Positions 33,388 to 42,213 of a stretch of DNA of 64,000 nt are shown here, one piece after another. The DNA comes from Bradyrhizobium sp. LTSP885 (lineage in GTDB: Bacteria > Pseudomonadota > Alphaproteobacteria > Rhizobiales > Xanthobacteraceae), in the NCBI RefSeq assembly GCF_000938305.1, contig NZ_JYMT01000031.1, positions 1-64,000 on the forward strand, written 5' to 3'. The translations under genes were made by a program, and so were the position numbers. Position 1 is the stretch's first letter, and each line of letters begins with the position of its first letter. The notes under the pieces were generated by a model, which worked only from the letters and a program-made list of their open reading frames with translations, was not told the DNA's origin and searched no databases.

Positions 33388-34800
33388 ATGACGATCAAGA
33401 AGCTCCTCATCGCCAACCGCGGCGAGATCGCCGTTCGGATCATTCGCGCGGCGCGCGAATTGGGCATTGCGACCGTGCAGGTCTACAGCAAGGCCGACAA
33501 GGACTCGCTCGCCGTCCGCCTCGCCGACGAAGCCGTCGATATCGGTCCGCCGCAGGCGTCGAAATCCTATCTCAACCAGGCGGCGATCCTCGCCGCGGCC
33601 AGCGCCACCGGCGCCGACGCGATTCATCCGGGCTATGGCTTCCTTGCGGAGAACGCCAATTTCGCCGAGGCCGTCGAGGCTGCCGGCCTGATCTTCGTTG
33701 GTCCCACGGCCCAATCGATCCGCCTGATGGGCGACAAGGTCGCAGCCCGTGAGGCCGCCGCAGCAGCCGGCGTTCCGACCGTCCCGGGCAGCCGCGGACG
33801 CCTGGACTCCGCCGAGGCCGCCTTCGCGCTCGTCGAGACCACCGGCTTTCCGGTGATGATCAAAGCCGCGGCCGGCGGCGGCGGACGCGGCATCCGCATC
33901 GCGCGCACCGCAGAGGAATTCCATCATTTGATGCCGCAGGCGCAAGCCGAGGCGCTCGCCGCGTTCGGCGATGGCGGCCTCTATGTCGAGAAACTGGTCG
34001 AAGGCGCCCGTCATATCGAGGTGCAGGTGCTGGGCGACGGGAAAGACGTCATCCACTGCTTCGATCGCGAGTGCTCGTTGCAACGCCGCCGTCAGAAGGT
34101 CTGGGAAGAAGCGCCCTCGCCGTCGCTAACGCCGGCGGTTCGCGAACAACTTTGCGCGTCAGCCGTCGCGCTCGCCAAGGCGGTAAACTATCGCGGCGCG
34201 GGAACGATCGAATATCTCTACGATGACCGCAGCCACGAATTCTACTTTCTCGAGATGAACACCCGCATCCAGGTCGAACATCCGGTGACAGAGATGGTGA
34301 CCGGCATCGACCTGATGATCGAGATGATCCGGATCGCCGGCGGCGAGCCGTTGCGCATCCGTCAGGATCAGGTCCGGGTCAAAGGCCATGCGATCGAGGT
34401 CCGCATCAATGCCGAGGATCCGGCAAAGGGCTTTCTGCCGAACCCGGGCACGGTGAGCGCGCTCAGCATCCCCGGTGGCGAGGGGGTTCGTTTCGACAGC
34501 ATGCTCTATGCCGGCTACACTGTGCCGCCGTTCTACGACAGCCTGCTCGGAAAGCTGATCGTTCACGACAAGGACCGGCCGAGCGCCATCGCGCGGCTCG
34601 ACCGCGCGCTAGCCGAGCTTGAAGTCGATGGACTGGCGACGACCAAATCCCTGCATCAGGCACTGGCACGCGACCCCGACGTGCAGGCCGGTCGTTTCCA
34701 CACCGCCTGGCTCGAGCCATGGCTCGCCTCGCATGCCGAGGCGCTTGCGGCGGCAACGCCGTCACCGTCCGTCAAACTCACCCCGACGACCGCACCATAA
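33388..34800 (+). CDS. Biotin carboxylase (AccC-like) of the PxpABC-associated system
   Basis: 470 residues from ATG 33388, one base after the carrier gene. The ATP-grasp carboxylase is complete: KKLLIANRGEIAVRIIRAA at the N-terminus, HPGYGFLAEN, the glycine-rich loop KAAAGGGGRGIR (about 154-165), EVQVLGDG, the catalytic region FLEMNTRIQVEHPVTE (about 288-303) and EVRINAEDP. It charges the carrier biotin with carboxylate from bicarbonate and ATP. No classical carboxyltransferase (AccA/D or PccB) is encoded nearby; the AHS1/AHS2 proteins downstream are homologous to the carboxyltransferase half of urea carboxylase. Confidence 0.93.
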   Translation: MTIKKLLIANRGEIAVRIIRAARELGIATVQVYSKADKDSLAVRLADEAVDIGPPQASKSYLNQAAILAAASATGADAIHPGYGFLAENANFAEAVEAAGLIFVGPTAQSIRLMGDKVAAREAAAAAGVPTVPGSRGRLDSAEAAFALVETTGFPVMIKAAAGGGGRGIRIARTAEEFHHLMPQAQAEALAAFGDGGLYVEKLVEGARHIEVQVLGDGKDVIHCFDRECSLQRRRQKVWEEAPSPSLTPAVREQLCASAVALAKAVNYRGAGTIEYLYDDRSHEFYFLEMNTRIQVEHPVTEMVTGIDLMIEMIRIAGGEPLRIRQDQVRVKGHAIEVRINAEDPAKGFLPNPGTVSALSIPGGEGVRFDSMLYAGYTVPPFYDSLLGKLIVHDKDRPSAIARLDRALAELEVDGLATTKSLHQALARDPDVQAGRFHTAWLEPWLASHAEALAAATPSPSVKLTPTTAP

Positions 34801-34833
34801 CCCGCCCCGTCAGCAACAGGAGGCCGCAGTCCC

Positions 34834-35709
34834 ATGCAAACCAGATTTTCCTTCGGCGGTGACGAGCACATCTTTGCCGAAGTCGACGAATCGATGTCGC
34901 TGGAGGCCTTTTTCAAGAGCCTCTTCGTCACCAACGCCGTGCGCGACGCCAAGATCAAGGGCGTGACCGAAATATGCCCGGCCAACGCCTCCTACCAGAT
35001 CAAGTTCGATCCGGATCAGATCAAGCCCGACGATATGCTCGCCGAGCTGAAGCGGCTGGATTCGTCGACTGAGAAATCCGAGCCAGTCATCAAGACGCGG
35101 ATCATCGAGATCCCCGTGCTCTACAATGATCCCTGGACGCACGAGACCCTGATGCGTTTTCGCGAGCGCCATCAGGACCCTGATGGCACCGATCTCGAAT
35201 ACGCGGCACGTATCAACAACCTCGACAGCGTCGATGCATTCGTCAAGGCGCATTCGAGCGCGCCGTGGTTCGTCTCGATGGTCGGATTCGTCGCCGGCCT
35301 GCCCTTCCTCTACCAGATGGTCGAGCGCAAGCGGCAGCTTCAGGCCCCGAAGTATCTGCGCCCTCGCACCGACACGCCAAGGCTCACCGTCGGGCACGGC
35401 GGATGCTTCAGCTGCATCTATTCCGTGCGCGGCGCCGGTGGCTACCAGATGTTCGGCATCACGCCGATGCCGATCTACGATCCGAACCAGAAGATCAGCT
35501 ATCTCCGCGACTTCATGTGCCTGTTCAGGCCGGGCGACATCGTGAAGTGGAAGCCGATCGACCGGGCAGCTTACGACGCCGCTGTCGAGGATGTCGACGC
35601 CGGCCGCTTCGTACCCGTGATCCGCGACGTCTCGTTCTCGCTGACCGAATTCAACAACGACATCGATGCCTATAATCGCAAGCTCGAGGGGGTTCTCCAT
35701 GCCCATTAA
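34834..35709 (+). CDS. 5-oxoprolinase subunit B family protein (AHS1/KipI domain), long form
   Basis: 291 residues from ATG 34834 with AGGAGG at 34819-34824. It has the AHS1 (allophanate hydrolase subunit 1) layout: an N-terminal ferredoxin-like part with NASYQIKFDPDQIKPDDMLA, then the cyclophilin-like part with EIPVLYNDPWTHETLMRF, FVSMVGFVAGLPFLYQM and TVGHGGCFSCIYSVRGAGGY. Typical PxpB/KipI is 210-240 residues, so this is a longer form with inserts in the C-terminal third. In urea carboxylase the same domain forms part of the carboxyltransferase. The stop overlaps the next start by 11 bases. Confidence 0.88.
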   Translation: MQTRFSFGGDEHIFAEVDESMSLEAFFKSLFVTNAVRDAKIKGVTEICPANASYQIKFDPDQIKPDDMLAELKRLDSSTEKSEPVIKTRIIEIPVLYNDPWTHETLMRFRERHQDPDGTDLEYAARINNLDSVDAFVKAHSSAPWFVSMVGFVAGLPFLYQMVERKRQLQAPKYLRPRTDTPRLTVGHGGCFSCIYSVRGAGGYQMFGITPMPIYDPNQKISYLRDFMCLFRPGDIVKWKPIDRAAYDAAVEDVDAGRFVPVIRDVSFSLTEFNNDIDAYNRKLEGVLHAH

Positions 35710-36676
35710 GGTCTTGAAACCCGGTCTTGCGACCACCGTCCAGGACCTCGGACGTCCCGGTTATTATCACATCGGCATCCCGCTCTCCGGCGGAATGGAT
35801 CGTCACGCGCTCGCGGCGGCGAATCTGCTGGTCGGCAATGAAGAAGGCGCGGCTGTGCTCGAAGCCGTGTTCATGGGACCGGAGCTCGAATTCACCGACG
35901 ACGCCCTGGTCGCGGTCACCGGAGCCGAGTTGCCGCCAAAGCTCGATGGTGCGCCGCGCGAGACCTGGACCGGCTTCAAGGTAAAGCGCGGCCAGAAATT
36001 GTCGTTCGACTTCCTCAAACAGGGCGCGCGTGCCTACATCGCGATCGCCGGCGGCATCGACGTTCCAGTCGTTCTCGGCTCGCGTTCGACCTACGCGCTT
36101 GGCGCGCTCGGCGGTTTCAAAGGGCGCAAGATCGAGGCCGGGGATGAATTGCCGATCGGCACATCCGCGGCGCCGGTCAAGGAAGGCCGCTCGATCGCGA
36201 AGGAATTGCGCGGCATGCCGGCCGGAAAGCCGACAGAGTTGCGCGCCATGCCGGGACTCTATTGGCACCGGCTCACCGAGACCGCCGGCAGCGGGTTCTT
36301 CTCCGATACCTGGAAGGTCGCTCCGGAGGCGGACCGGATCGGCTACCGCTTCAAGGGCGGCAAGCCACTCGAATTCGTGCCGCGCGAACCTCCCTTCGGG
36401 GCCGGCTCCGATCCGTCCAACATCACCGATGCCTGCTATCCCTACGGTTCGATCCAGGTGCCCGGCGGCACCGAGCCGATCGTGCTGCATCGCGACGCCG
36501 TGTCGGGTGGCGGCTATTTCATGGTCGGGACCGTCATTGCGGCGGACATGGACCTGATCGGCCAGCTTCAACCCAACACACCGGTCAAGTTCGTCAAGGT
36601 CGGGATGGAGCAGGCACTTGCGGCGCGCCACGACCGTGCCGGGCTTCTGGCACGGCTGCGCAGTTCGTTGGCGTGA
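35699..36676 (+). CDS. Biotin-dependent carboxyltransferase family protein (AHS2/KipA, PxpC-like)
   Basis: 325 residues. ATG 35699 lies inside the end of the AHS1 gene in another frame and gives the correct AHS2 N-terminus: KVLKPGLATTVQDLGRPGYY. Then come SGGMDRHALAAANLLVGNEE (about 21-40), AVLEAVFMGPELEF, IAIAGGIDVPVVLGSRSTY and TDACYPYGSIQVPGGTEPIV. AHS1 and AHS2 pair to form PxpBC, or the carboxyltransferase core of urea carboxylase. With the upstream carrier and carboxylase this completes all four parts of a urea-carboxylase-like enzyme as separate subunits. Confidence 0.9.
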   Translation: MPIKVLKPGLATTVQDLGRPGYYHIGIPLSGGMDRHALAAANLLVGNEEGAAVLEAVFMGPELEFTDDALVAVTGAELPPKLDGAPRETWTGFKVKRGQKLSFDFLKQGARAYIAIAGGIDVPVVLGSRSTYALGALGGFKGRKIEAGDELPIGTSAAPVKEGRSIAKELRGMPAGKPTELRAMPGLYWHRLTETAGSGFFSDTWKVAPEADRIGYRFKGGKPLEFVPREPPFGAGSDPSNITDACYPYGSIQVPGGTEPIVLHRDAVSGGGYFMVGTVIAADMDLIGQLQPNTPVKFVKVGMEQALAARHDRAGLLARLRSSLA

Positions 36677-36916
36677 TTGCGCCGAGGCATTGCTTTGACA
36701 AGATGCAGCGTGGCGGACGGATCCCGTTCGGCACGCTTGTTCCGGCGGCAGATGTCGTCATTCTGTGTCTCAGGAGCAAGATCTGATCGCGCAGTGCGCG
36801 GAACATGACAAGAACCCGGTGCGAGTTCCTGCCTCTCTCCTTCGGGCACGAGAGTTGCACGGTCCGCGAGGAGCGAAGGCAAGACCCCGCAGTCGACGGC
36901 AGTGACGGAGCGCAAG

Positions 36917-37876
36917 ATGCAGACCACTTACGCGACCAACGACATTCCCGCACATCAACGCCGGCAGTACTGGCAGCAAGTCGTCTCCGACACCTATTTC
37001 TCGCTCGACCTTCGTTTCCTCGGGGGGCACGACTTCAACGGCAGCCTCGGCGCCTGGTCGCTCGGGCCTCTTTCGGTTTCCCGCAACATGTCGGACGGGC
37101 TGCTCTACAAGCGGCACGAGCGCCATCTGCTCAATGAACGCGAAGAGTGTTTCCTGATCACGGTGCCGGAGCTTGCCGAAATCCGCTTCGCGCAGGACGG
37201 CAAGGAGGTGCTGTGCCGGCCGGGCGCCTTCCTGATCGAGCGTAGCCATTTGCCGTACGAGTTCAGCCATCGCGACCCGTCCGCGCTCTGGGTGCTGAAG
37301 GTCCCGAGCGCGGTGCTGAAGGCGCGGATTTCCCGCCCCGAACGGCTCGCGACGCTGCAATTCGACTGCAGCCGCAGCGTCGGCGCGCTTTTCGTCGATA
37401 CGCTGCGCCTCGCCGGCGAACGCATTGAGGAGATGGACGAGCCCGCGCGCGCCATGATGGGCAAGCATCTTATCGATCTCCTGGCGATGGCGGTCGAGTC
37501 CGATGAGCGCGTGCTGGCGGGACACTCGTCCTCGATCCGCAACGCCCACCTCCATCGCTGCGAGCACTTCATCCGCAGCAAGCTCGACGACATGCGGCTG
37601 ACGCCGCAGATGGTCGCGGATGGCTGCGGAATATCGCTCAGATATCTGCACCAGATATTCGAAGGCGAAGGCGTCACCGTGAGCACCTATATCCGCACCG
37701 AGCGCCTCCTGATGTGCGATGCCATGCTGCGCGATCCACAATGCCGGAAGAGCATTTCCGAGATCGCCTATCATTGGGGCTTCGGCGACCAGGCCCAATT
37801 CAGCCGCAACTACCGCGGCCGGTTCGGCCGCACGCCGAGCGAGGCGCGGGCCGCTTCGCGCATGGTTCAGCCCTGA
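36917..37876 (+). CDS. AraC-family transcriptional regulator
   Basis: 319 residues. ATG 36917 has GGAG eight bases upstream; a GTG at 36902 is in frame. The N-terminal ligand-binding domain (AraC_binding_2/NphR type) includes RRQYWQQVVSDTYFSLDLRF (about 14-33) and PGAFLIERSHLPYEFSHRD. The C-terminal double helix-turn-helix has HFIRSKLDDMRLTPQMVADG, GISLRYLHQIFEGEG and the conserved ISEIAYHWGFGDQAQFSRNY. It stands between the PxpABC-carboxylase operon and the hydantoinase operon on the same strand and could activate either or both. A 240-bp spacer precedes it and a 238-bp spacer follows. Confidence 0.93.
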   Translation: MQTTYATNDIPAHQRRQYWQQVVSDTYFSLDLRFLGGHDFNGSLGAWSLGPLSVSRNMSDGLLYKRHERHLLNEREECFLITVPELAEIRFAQDGKEVLCRPGAFLIERSHLPYEFSHRDPSALWVLKVPSAVLKARISRPERLATLQFDCSRSVGALFVDTLRLAGERIEEMDEPARAMMGKHLIDLLAMAVESDERVLAGHSSSIRNAHLHRCEHFIRSKLDDMRLTPQMVADGCGISLRYLHQIFEGEGVTVSTYIRTERLLMCDAMLRDPQCRKSISEIAYHWGFGDQAQFSRNYRGRFGRTPSEARAASRMVQP

Positions 37877-38114
37877 CCTGACTTGATCAGAACCGAAGGC
37901 TCCGGGCAGGCGCCGATCCAACGGATCATGCTCTCTGGCACAAATCTTCCTGCGCTCAGCGTCAAGCGCTCTGTCAGCGGCCGCCTATAATCTTCACAAC
38001 ATCTGCGGAAATCCACCGGTCGAACCGACCGTCTGCGGCAACTGGATCTTCGATCCGGCGAGCCCGCAGCTACGTCGCGACCTCGCCGGCTCGTGCTCGA
38101 AAGGAAGTCGCATC
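37877..38114. other. Spacer upstream of the hydantoinase operon with a -10-like hexamer
   Basis: This spacer has no supported gene. TATAAT occurs at 37986-37991 with no convincing -35 at 16-18 bp, which is compatible with activation by the AraC protein encoded just upstream. No terminator hairpin was found. Confidence 0.35.
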
Positions 38115-40139
38115 GTGCAGAACCTTCGCGTTGCCGTTGACGTCGGCGGCACCTTTACCGACATCTGCATCATGGACGAGGTCACGGGCCTCATCCGGAT
38201 CGAGAAAACCGCATCGACGCGCGATCCTATCGACGGGATCATGGGCGGTGTCTCCAAGGCCGGGATTGACCTGTCCAAGGTGGCGCTGTTCTCGCATGGC
38301 ACCACGGTCGCGACCAACGCGCTGATCACGCGCCGGCTGCCGCGCACGGCGGTGGTGACGACCGACGGATTCCGCGACGTCATCGAGATCCGGCGCGCCA
38401 ACAAGGAGGATCTCTGGGACACCTACAAGGACGTCGTCAAGCCCTACGTGCCGCGGCGCGACCGGCTGACAGTCCCCGAACGCATCGATGCCGCCGGCAA
38501 GGTGATCCAGCCGCTCGACATTGAGGCCGCGCGCGAAATCGCGCGCATCCTCAAGCGCCGCGGCGTCGCCGCGGTCGCGGTATGTTTCATGAATGCCTAT
38601 CTCAACGGCGCGAATGAGCGCGCGATGCGCGATATCCTGCTGGCGGAAATGCCGGATATTCCGGTCTCGATCTCCTCGCAGGTGCTCCCCGAAATCTTCG
38701 AGCACGAGCGGTTCTCGACCACGGTTGCCAATGCCGTCGTGAGCCCGGTCGTTGTCAGCTACACCACCCGGCTCGGCGACCGTCTCGCCAATGAGGGCTA
38801 CACCCGGGACCTGCTGCTGCTGCACACCGGCGGCGGCGTGATGACGCCGGCTAGCGTCAAGGATTTCGCCGCGCGCCTGGCCGGCTCCGGGATCGCTGCC
38901 GGCGCCATCGCCAGCCGTTACATCGCCGGCCTCTGCGGTTTCCCGAATTCCATCGGCCTCGACATGGGTGGCACTTCGACCGACGTGTCGCTGGCCTATC
39001 AAGGCCAGTCGCGCATCACCAAGGACTGGTACATCGAGTTCGGTTACCCGATCCGCTTTGCCTCGATCGAGGTACTGACCATCGGCGCCGGTGGCGGATC
39101 GCTTGCCTGGACCGATCCGGCGGGCTCGCTGCGCAACGGCCCGCAATCGGCCGGCGCCCATCCCGGTCCGGCCTGCTACGGCAACGGCAACACGCAGCCG
39201 ACCAATACCGACGCCAACGTCACGCTGGGTCGGCTCGGCACCAGTCTCGCCGGCGGCAAGGTGACGCTCGATCCCGAGCTCGCGCACCAGGCCGTCGAGG
39301 ACGGCGTCGCAAAGCCGTTCGGCCTCGGCCTGCACGAGGCGGCGGATGCCATCCTCAAGGTTGCGAACGCCAATATGTCGGATGCCGTGCGATTGATCTC
39401 GATCAGCCGTGGCTACGATCCGCGCGACTTCGCACTGGTCGCCTTCGGCGGCGCCGGTGCCCTGCACGGCGTCGACGTCGCGCGCGAACTCGCGATTCCC
39501 GTCGTCATCGTACCGCCGAATCCCGGTGTCACCTCGGCGCTCGGCTGCCTCTTGGTCGATATGCAGCACGACTTCTCGCAGAGCTGCATGGTCGGCGCCG
39601 ATGAAGCTGACTCCGCCGATATCGAGACGCAGTTCGTTGCCCTGGAGAAGGAAGCGTTCGCGCGGCTGACCCACGAGGGCGTCGCGCCACAGGACATCGT
39701 GCTGCAGCGGTCGATCGACATGATGTATCGCGGCCAGTGGCGCTCGCTCGCCGTCACCGCGCCGCGCCCGATCGGCCCGATCGCCGATCTGGTCCGGAGT
39801 TTTCACGCCGAACACAAGCGCGAATACAATTTCCGCCGCGACGACGCGCCGGTCAGCTTCTTCCGCCTCAACCTGAAGGCAACCGGCGTCGTTCCCAAGG
39901 CGGAGTTTGCCGTCCATCAGCCGACCGGCATCATCCCGGAGCCGGTCGACCGGCGCCGGGTCTGGTTCGAAGGCAGCGGGCTCGACACTCCGGTCTACCA
40001 GCGCGACGACCTGCCCTGCGGCTTCAGCTTCCAGGGCCCCGCGATCATCGAGCAGGTCGACGCCACCACCGTGGTGCCGCCCGGTTCCAGTGCGGAGGTC
40101 GACAAATATCTCAACATCATCATCCGCGTGAAGGAGTGA
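38115..40139 (+). CDS. Hydantoinase/oxoprolinase family protein, HyuA-like ATPase subunit
   Basis: 674 residues from GTG 38115 with AAAGGAAG upstream. HyuA motifs: VAVDVGGTFTDICIMDE (ASKHA phosphate-binding loop, about 6-22), FSHGTTVATNALITRR, VSSEVLPE-like SISSQVLPEIFEHERFSTT, IGLDMGGTSTDVSLAYQG (second ATP loop, about 280-297) and TIGAGGGSLAW. Family members, with HyuB, hydrolyse cyclic amides (N-methylhydantoin, 5-oxoproline, caprolactam, acetophenone carboxylase relatives) at the cost of ATP. HyuB follows four bases later. The ligand is probably delivered by the TorT-type importer encoded downstream. Confidence 0.93.
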   Translation: MQNLRVAVDVGGTFTDICIMDEVTGLIRIEKTASTRDPIDGIMGGVSKAGIDLSKVALFSHGTTVATNALITRRLPRTAVVTTDGFRDVIEIRRANKEDLWDTYKDVVKPYVPRRDRLTVPERIDAAGKVIQPLDIEAAREIARILKRRGVAAVAVCFMNAYLNGANERAMRDILLAEMPDIPVSISSQVLPEIFEHERFSTTVANAVVSPVVVSYTTRLGDRLANEGYTRDLLLLHTGGGVMTPASVKDFAARLAGSGIAAGAIASRYIAGLCGFPNSIGLDMGGTSTDVSLAYQGQSRITKDWYIEFGYPIRFASIEVLTIGAGGGSLAWTDPAGSLRNGPQSAGAHPGPACYGNGNTQPTNTDANVTLGRLGTSLAGGKVTLDPELAHQAVEDGVAKPFGLGLHEAADAILKVANANMSDAVRLISISRGYDPRDFALVAFGGAGALHGVDVARELAIPVVIVPPNPGVTSALGCLLVDMQHDFSQSCMVGADEADSADIETQFVALEKEAFARLTHEGVAPQDIVLQRSIDMMYRGQWRSLAVTAPRPIGPIADLVRSFHAEHKREYNFRRDDAPVSFFRLNLKATGVVPKAEFAVHQPTGIIPEPVDRRRVWFEGSGLDTPVYQRDDLPCGFSFQGPAIIEQVDATTVVPPGSSAEVDKYLNIIIRVKE

Positions 40140-40143
40140 TCCG

Positions 40144-42108
40144 ATGGCCGGCGATCTTGCGCTCGATCCCGTAACCTTTGAGGTGCTGAAGAACTCCTTC
40201 ATCACCAGTGTCGACCAGATGGGCGAGCAGGTCTTAAGGACCTGCTACTCCTTCGTGATCTACAATCGCGACTTCTCAAGTGCCCTGCACGATGCCAAGG
40301 GTGAATGCGCAGCCCAGGGCAATCAGGACATCGCCGTCCATGTCGGCACGCTGCACTTCACCTGCCAGGAGGTCATGCGTCACTTCGAAAGCGACATGCA
40401 TGAAGGCGACGTCTTTGCGATCAACGACCCCTATGCCGGCGGAACGCATTTCTCCGACGTCCGCCTGATCCGGCCGATCTTTGCCGACGGCAAGATCATC
40501 GCCTTCAGCCAGTCGAACGGACATTGGTCCGATGTCGGCGGCAGCGTGCCCGGGTCGTTCGACGTCGCCGCCCGCGAAATGTTCCGCGAGGGCTTGCGCA
40601 TCACGCCGGTGCGTCTGTTCGACAAGCGCGGCTTACGCAAGGACGTCGCGCATCTGATCGCCTCCAACACCCGCGACCCGGCTTCGATCATCGGTGACAT
40701 CCAGGCCCAGGCCGAGGCGACGGCGGTCTGCGAACGCGAGATCCTGCGCCTCGTCAGCAAATACGGCCGCGACACCGTCGAAACCGGACTGTCCGCGGTG
40801 CAGGATTATGTCGAACGTTCGGCACGCCAGCGGATTGCTGCGCTGCCGGACGGCGAATGGGAGACGGTCGACTACATCGACCGCGATCCGGCCGGCGGCG
40901 AGGGCATGATCCCGATCCGCATTAAAATGACGATCAAGGGCGACCGCGTCACCTACGATTTCACCGGCAGTCATCCGACCATCGGCTCGATCTACAACTC
41001 GGCCTTCGGCGCGACCTTCTCCGCCGTCGCCGCGGGCATGAAGACCTTCTTCCCCGACCTGCCGCTCAACTCCGGCTTCTATCGATGCTTCGACATCATC
41101 GCGCCGGAGGGATCGATCGTCGATGCCAAATGGCCGATCGCGGTCACCGGCTTCCTGATGCCGTTCGAGAAGATCATGAATTCGATCTACGAGATCTGGT
41201 CGAAGCTGATGCCGGAGCGCGCGCTGGCTTGCGCCTTCAACCTCGAATATCTGCTGACCGGCGGTCTCGACGCCCGCAGCTCCGACAAGCCGATCTTCAT
41301 GTTCTACGACTGGCTGCCCGGTGGCTGGGGCGGCCGCAACGGCAAGGACGGCAGCAACGTCACCACCGCCTGCTTCGGAACCGGGTTGATGTCGCAGCCA
41401 GTCGAGGGCCAGGAGCGCGCCAATCCGATCCTGACCACGAAATGCGAGATCCTCACGGACTCGCCCGGCCCCGGCAAATGGCGCGGCGGCGCAGGGGTCG
41501 AGAAGATTTCGCGGATGTTGCAGGCGGAGAAGACCGTGATCTCCTACATCTGCGACCGCGAACGCGCCGTCGTATGGGGCATCGAGGGCGGCCTCCCGTC
41601 GATGCCGCACGGCTTGACCTTGACGCGGGCCGGCGGCAAAGGCCCGGAACGGCTCGGCTCGATCTTCTCCGACGTACCGATCGGCGAAGGCGACGTATTC
41701 TCGCGGCCGACCGCCGGCGGCGGCGGGTTCGGCGACCCGCTCGAACGCGATCCGCGCCTCGTGATCGAAGACATCAAGGACGACTACGTCTCGGTCGCGC
41801 GCGCCGCCAAGGACTATGGCGTAGTGGTGCAGACCATCGACGCCGAACTCTGCGAGTACGAGGTCGACAAAACCGCGACCGACGCGCTCCGCGCCAGCAT
41901 CAGGGTCGAGCGTGTCGCCAAGGTGCGGCTCGATCCGGAGCTCGTGGCGCAGCGCTTTCGCAGCGGCGCGCTCGACGTCTTCGACGTCATCCGTCAGCAC
42001 GCCGTGATCCTCGATTGGGGCACCGGTGCTCTGCTTCCCGAATCCACGCGTCAGTTCCGCGAAAGCTTCGAGCGACGATCGGTCGCGAACTGGGCCGCCG
42101 TTGGCTGA
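40144..42108 (+). CDS. Hydantoinase B/oxoprolinase family protein, HyuB-like
   Basis: 654 residues from ATG 40144; the Shine-Dalgarno AAGGAG lies inside the end of the HyuA gene. Family motifs: SALHDAKGECAAQGNQDIAV (about 46-65), INDPYAGGTHFSDVRLIRPI, SQSNGHWSDVGGSVPGSFDV and GGGGFGDPLERDPRLVIEDI near 535. The length is longer than the usual 520-600, from a C-terminal extension of about 70 residues (DVFDVIRQHAVILDWGTGAL). It forms the catalytic complex with HyuA. After it come 105 bp without a gene, then the binding protein. Confidence 0.92.
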   Translation: MAGDLALDPVTFEVLKNSFITSVDQMGEQVLRTCYSFVIYNRDFSSALHDAKGECAAQGNQDIAVHVGTLHFTCQEVMRHFESDMHEGDVFAINDPYAGGTHFSDVRLIRPIFADGKIIAFSQSNGHWSDVGGSVPGSFDVAAREMFREGLRITPVRLFDKRGLRKDVAHLIASNTRDPASIIGDIQAQAEATAVCEREILRLVSKYGRDTVETGLSAVQDYVERSARQRIAALPDGEWETVDYIDRDPAGGEGMIPIRIKMTIKGDRVTYDFTGSHPTIGSIYNSAFGATFSAVAAGMKTFFPDLPLNSGFYRCFDIIAPEGSIVDAKWPIAVTGFLMPFEKIMNSIYEIWSKLMPERALACAFNLEYLLTGGLDARSSDKPIFMFYDWLPGGWGGRNGKDGSNVTTACFGTGLMSQPVEGQERANPILTTKCEILTDSPGPGKWRGGAGVEKISRMLQAEKTVISYICDRERAVVWGIEGGLPSMPHGLTLTRAGGKGPERLGSIFSDVPIGEGDVFSRPTAGGGGFGDPLERDPRLVIEDIKDDYVSVARAAKDYGVVVQTIDAELCEYEVDKTATDALRASIRVERVAKVRLDPELVAQRFRSGALDVFDVIRQHAVILDWGTGALLPESTRQFRESFERRSVANWAAVG

Positions 42109-42213
42109 TTCCATCGATAACCGCGTCGCCCACGGGCGGCACGGCGCGTGCATGCAGGAGGAGATCCGAAGTCGTCGGCCCTCGCCTTTCATTCGAACCA
42201 TCAGGACAGATCC

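Noticed and set aside
37930..37955. Sigma54-like promoter (CTGGCAC followed by CCTGC) before the hydantoinase operon
   Set aside because: The GG and GC elements are 13 bases apart instead of the required 10, and no sigma54 activator is encoded nearby.
38070..40205. A 711-codon open frame antisense to HyuA
   Set aside because: It is a shadow frame of a high-GC gene: the sense strand encodes a complete HyuA with all motifs, while the antisense product has low-complexity Arg/Gly/Asp-rich sequence and no family features.
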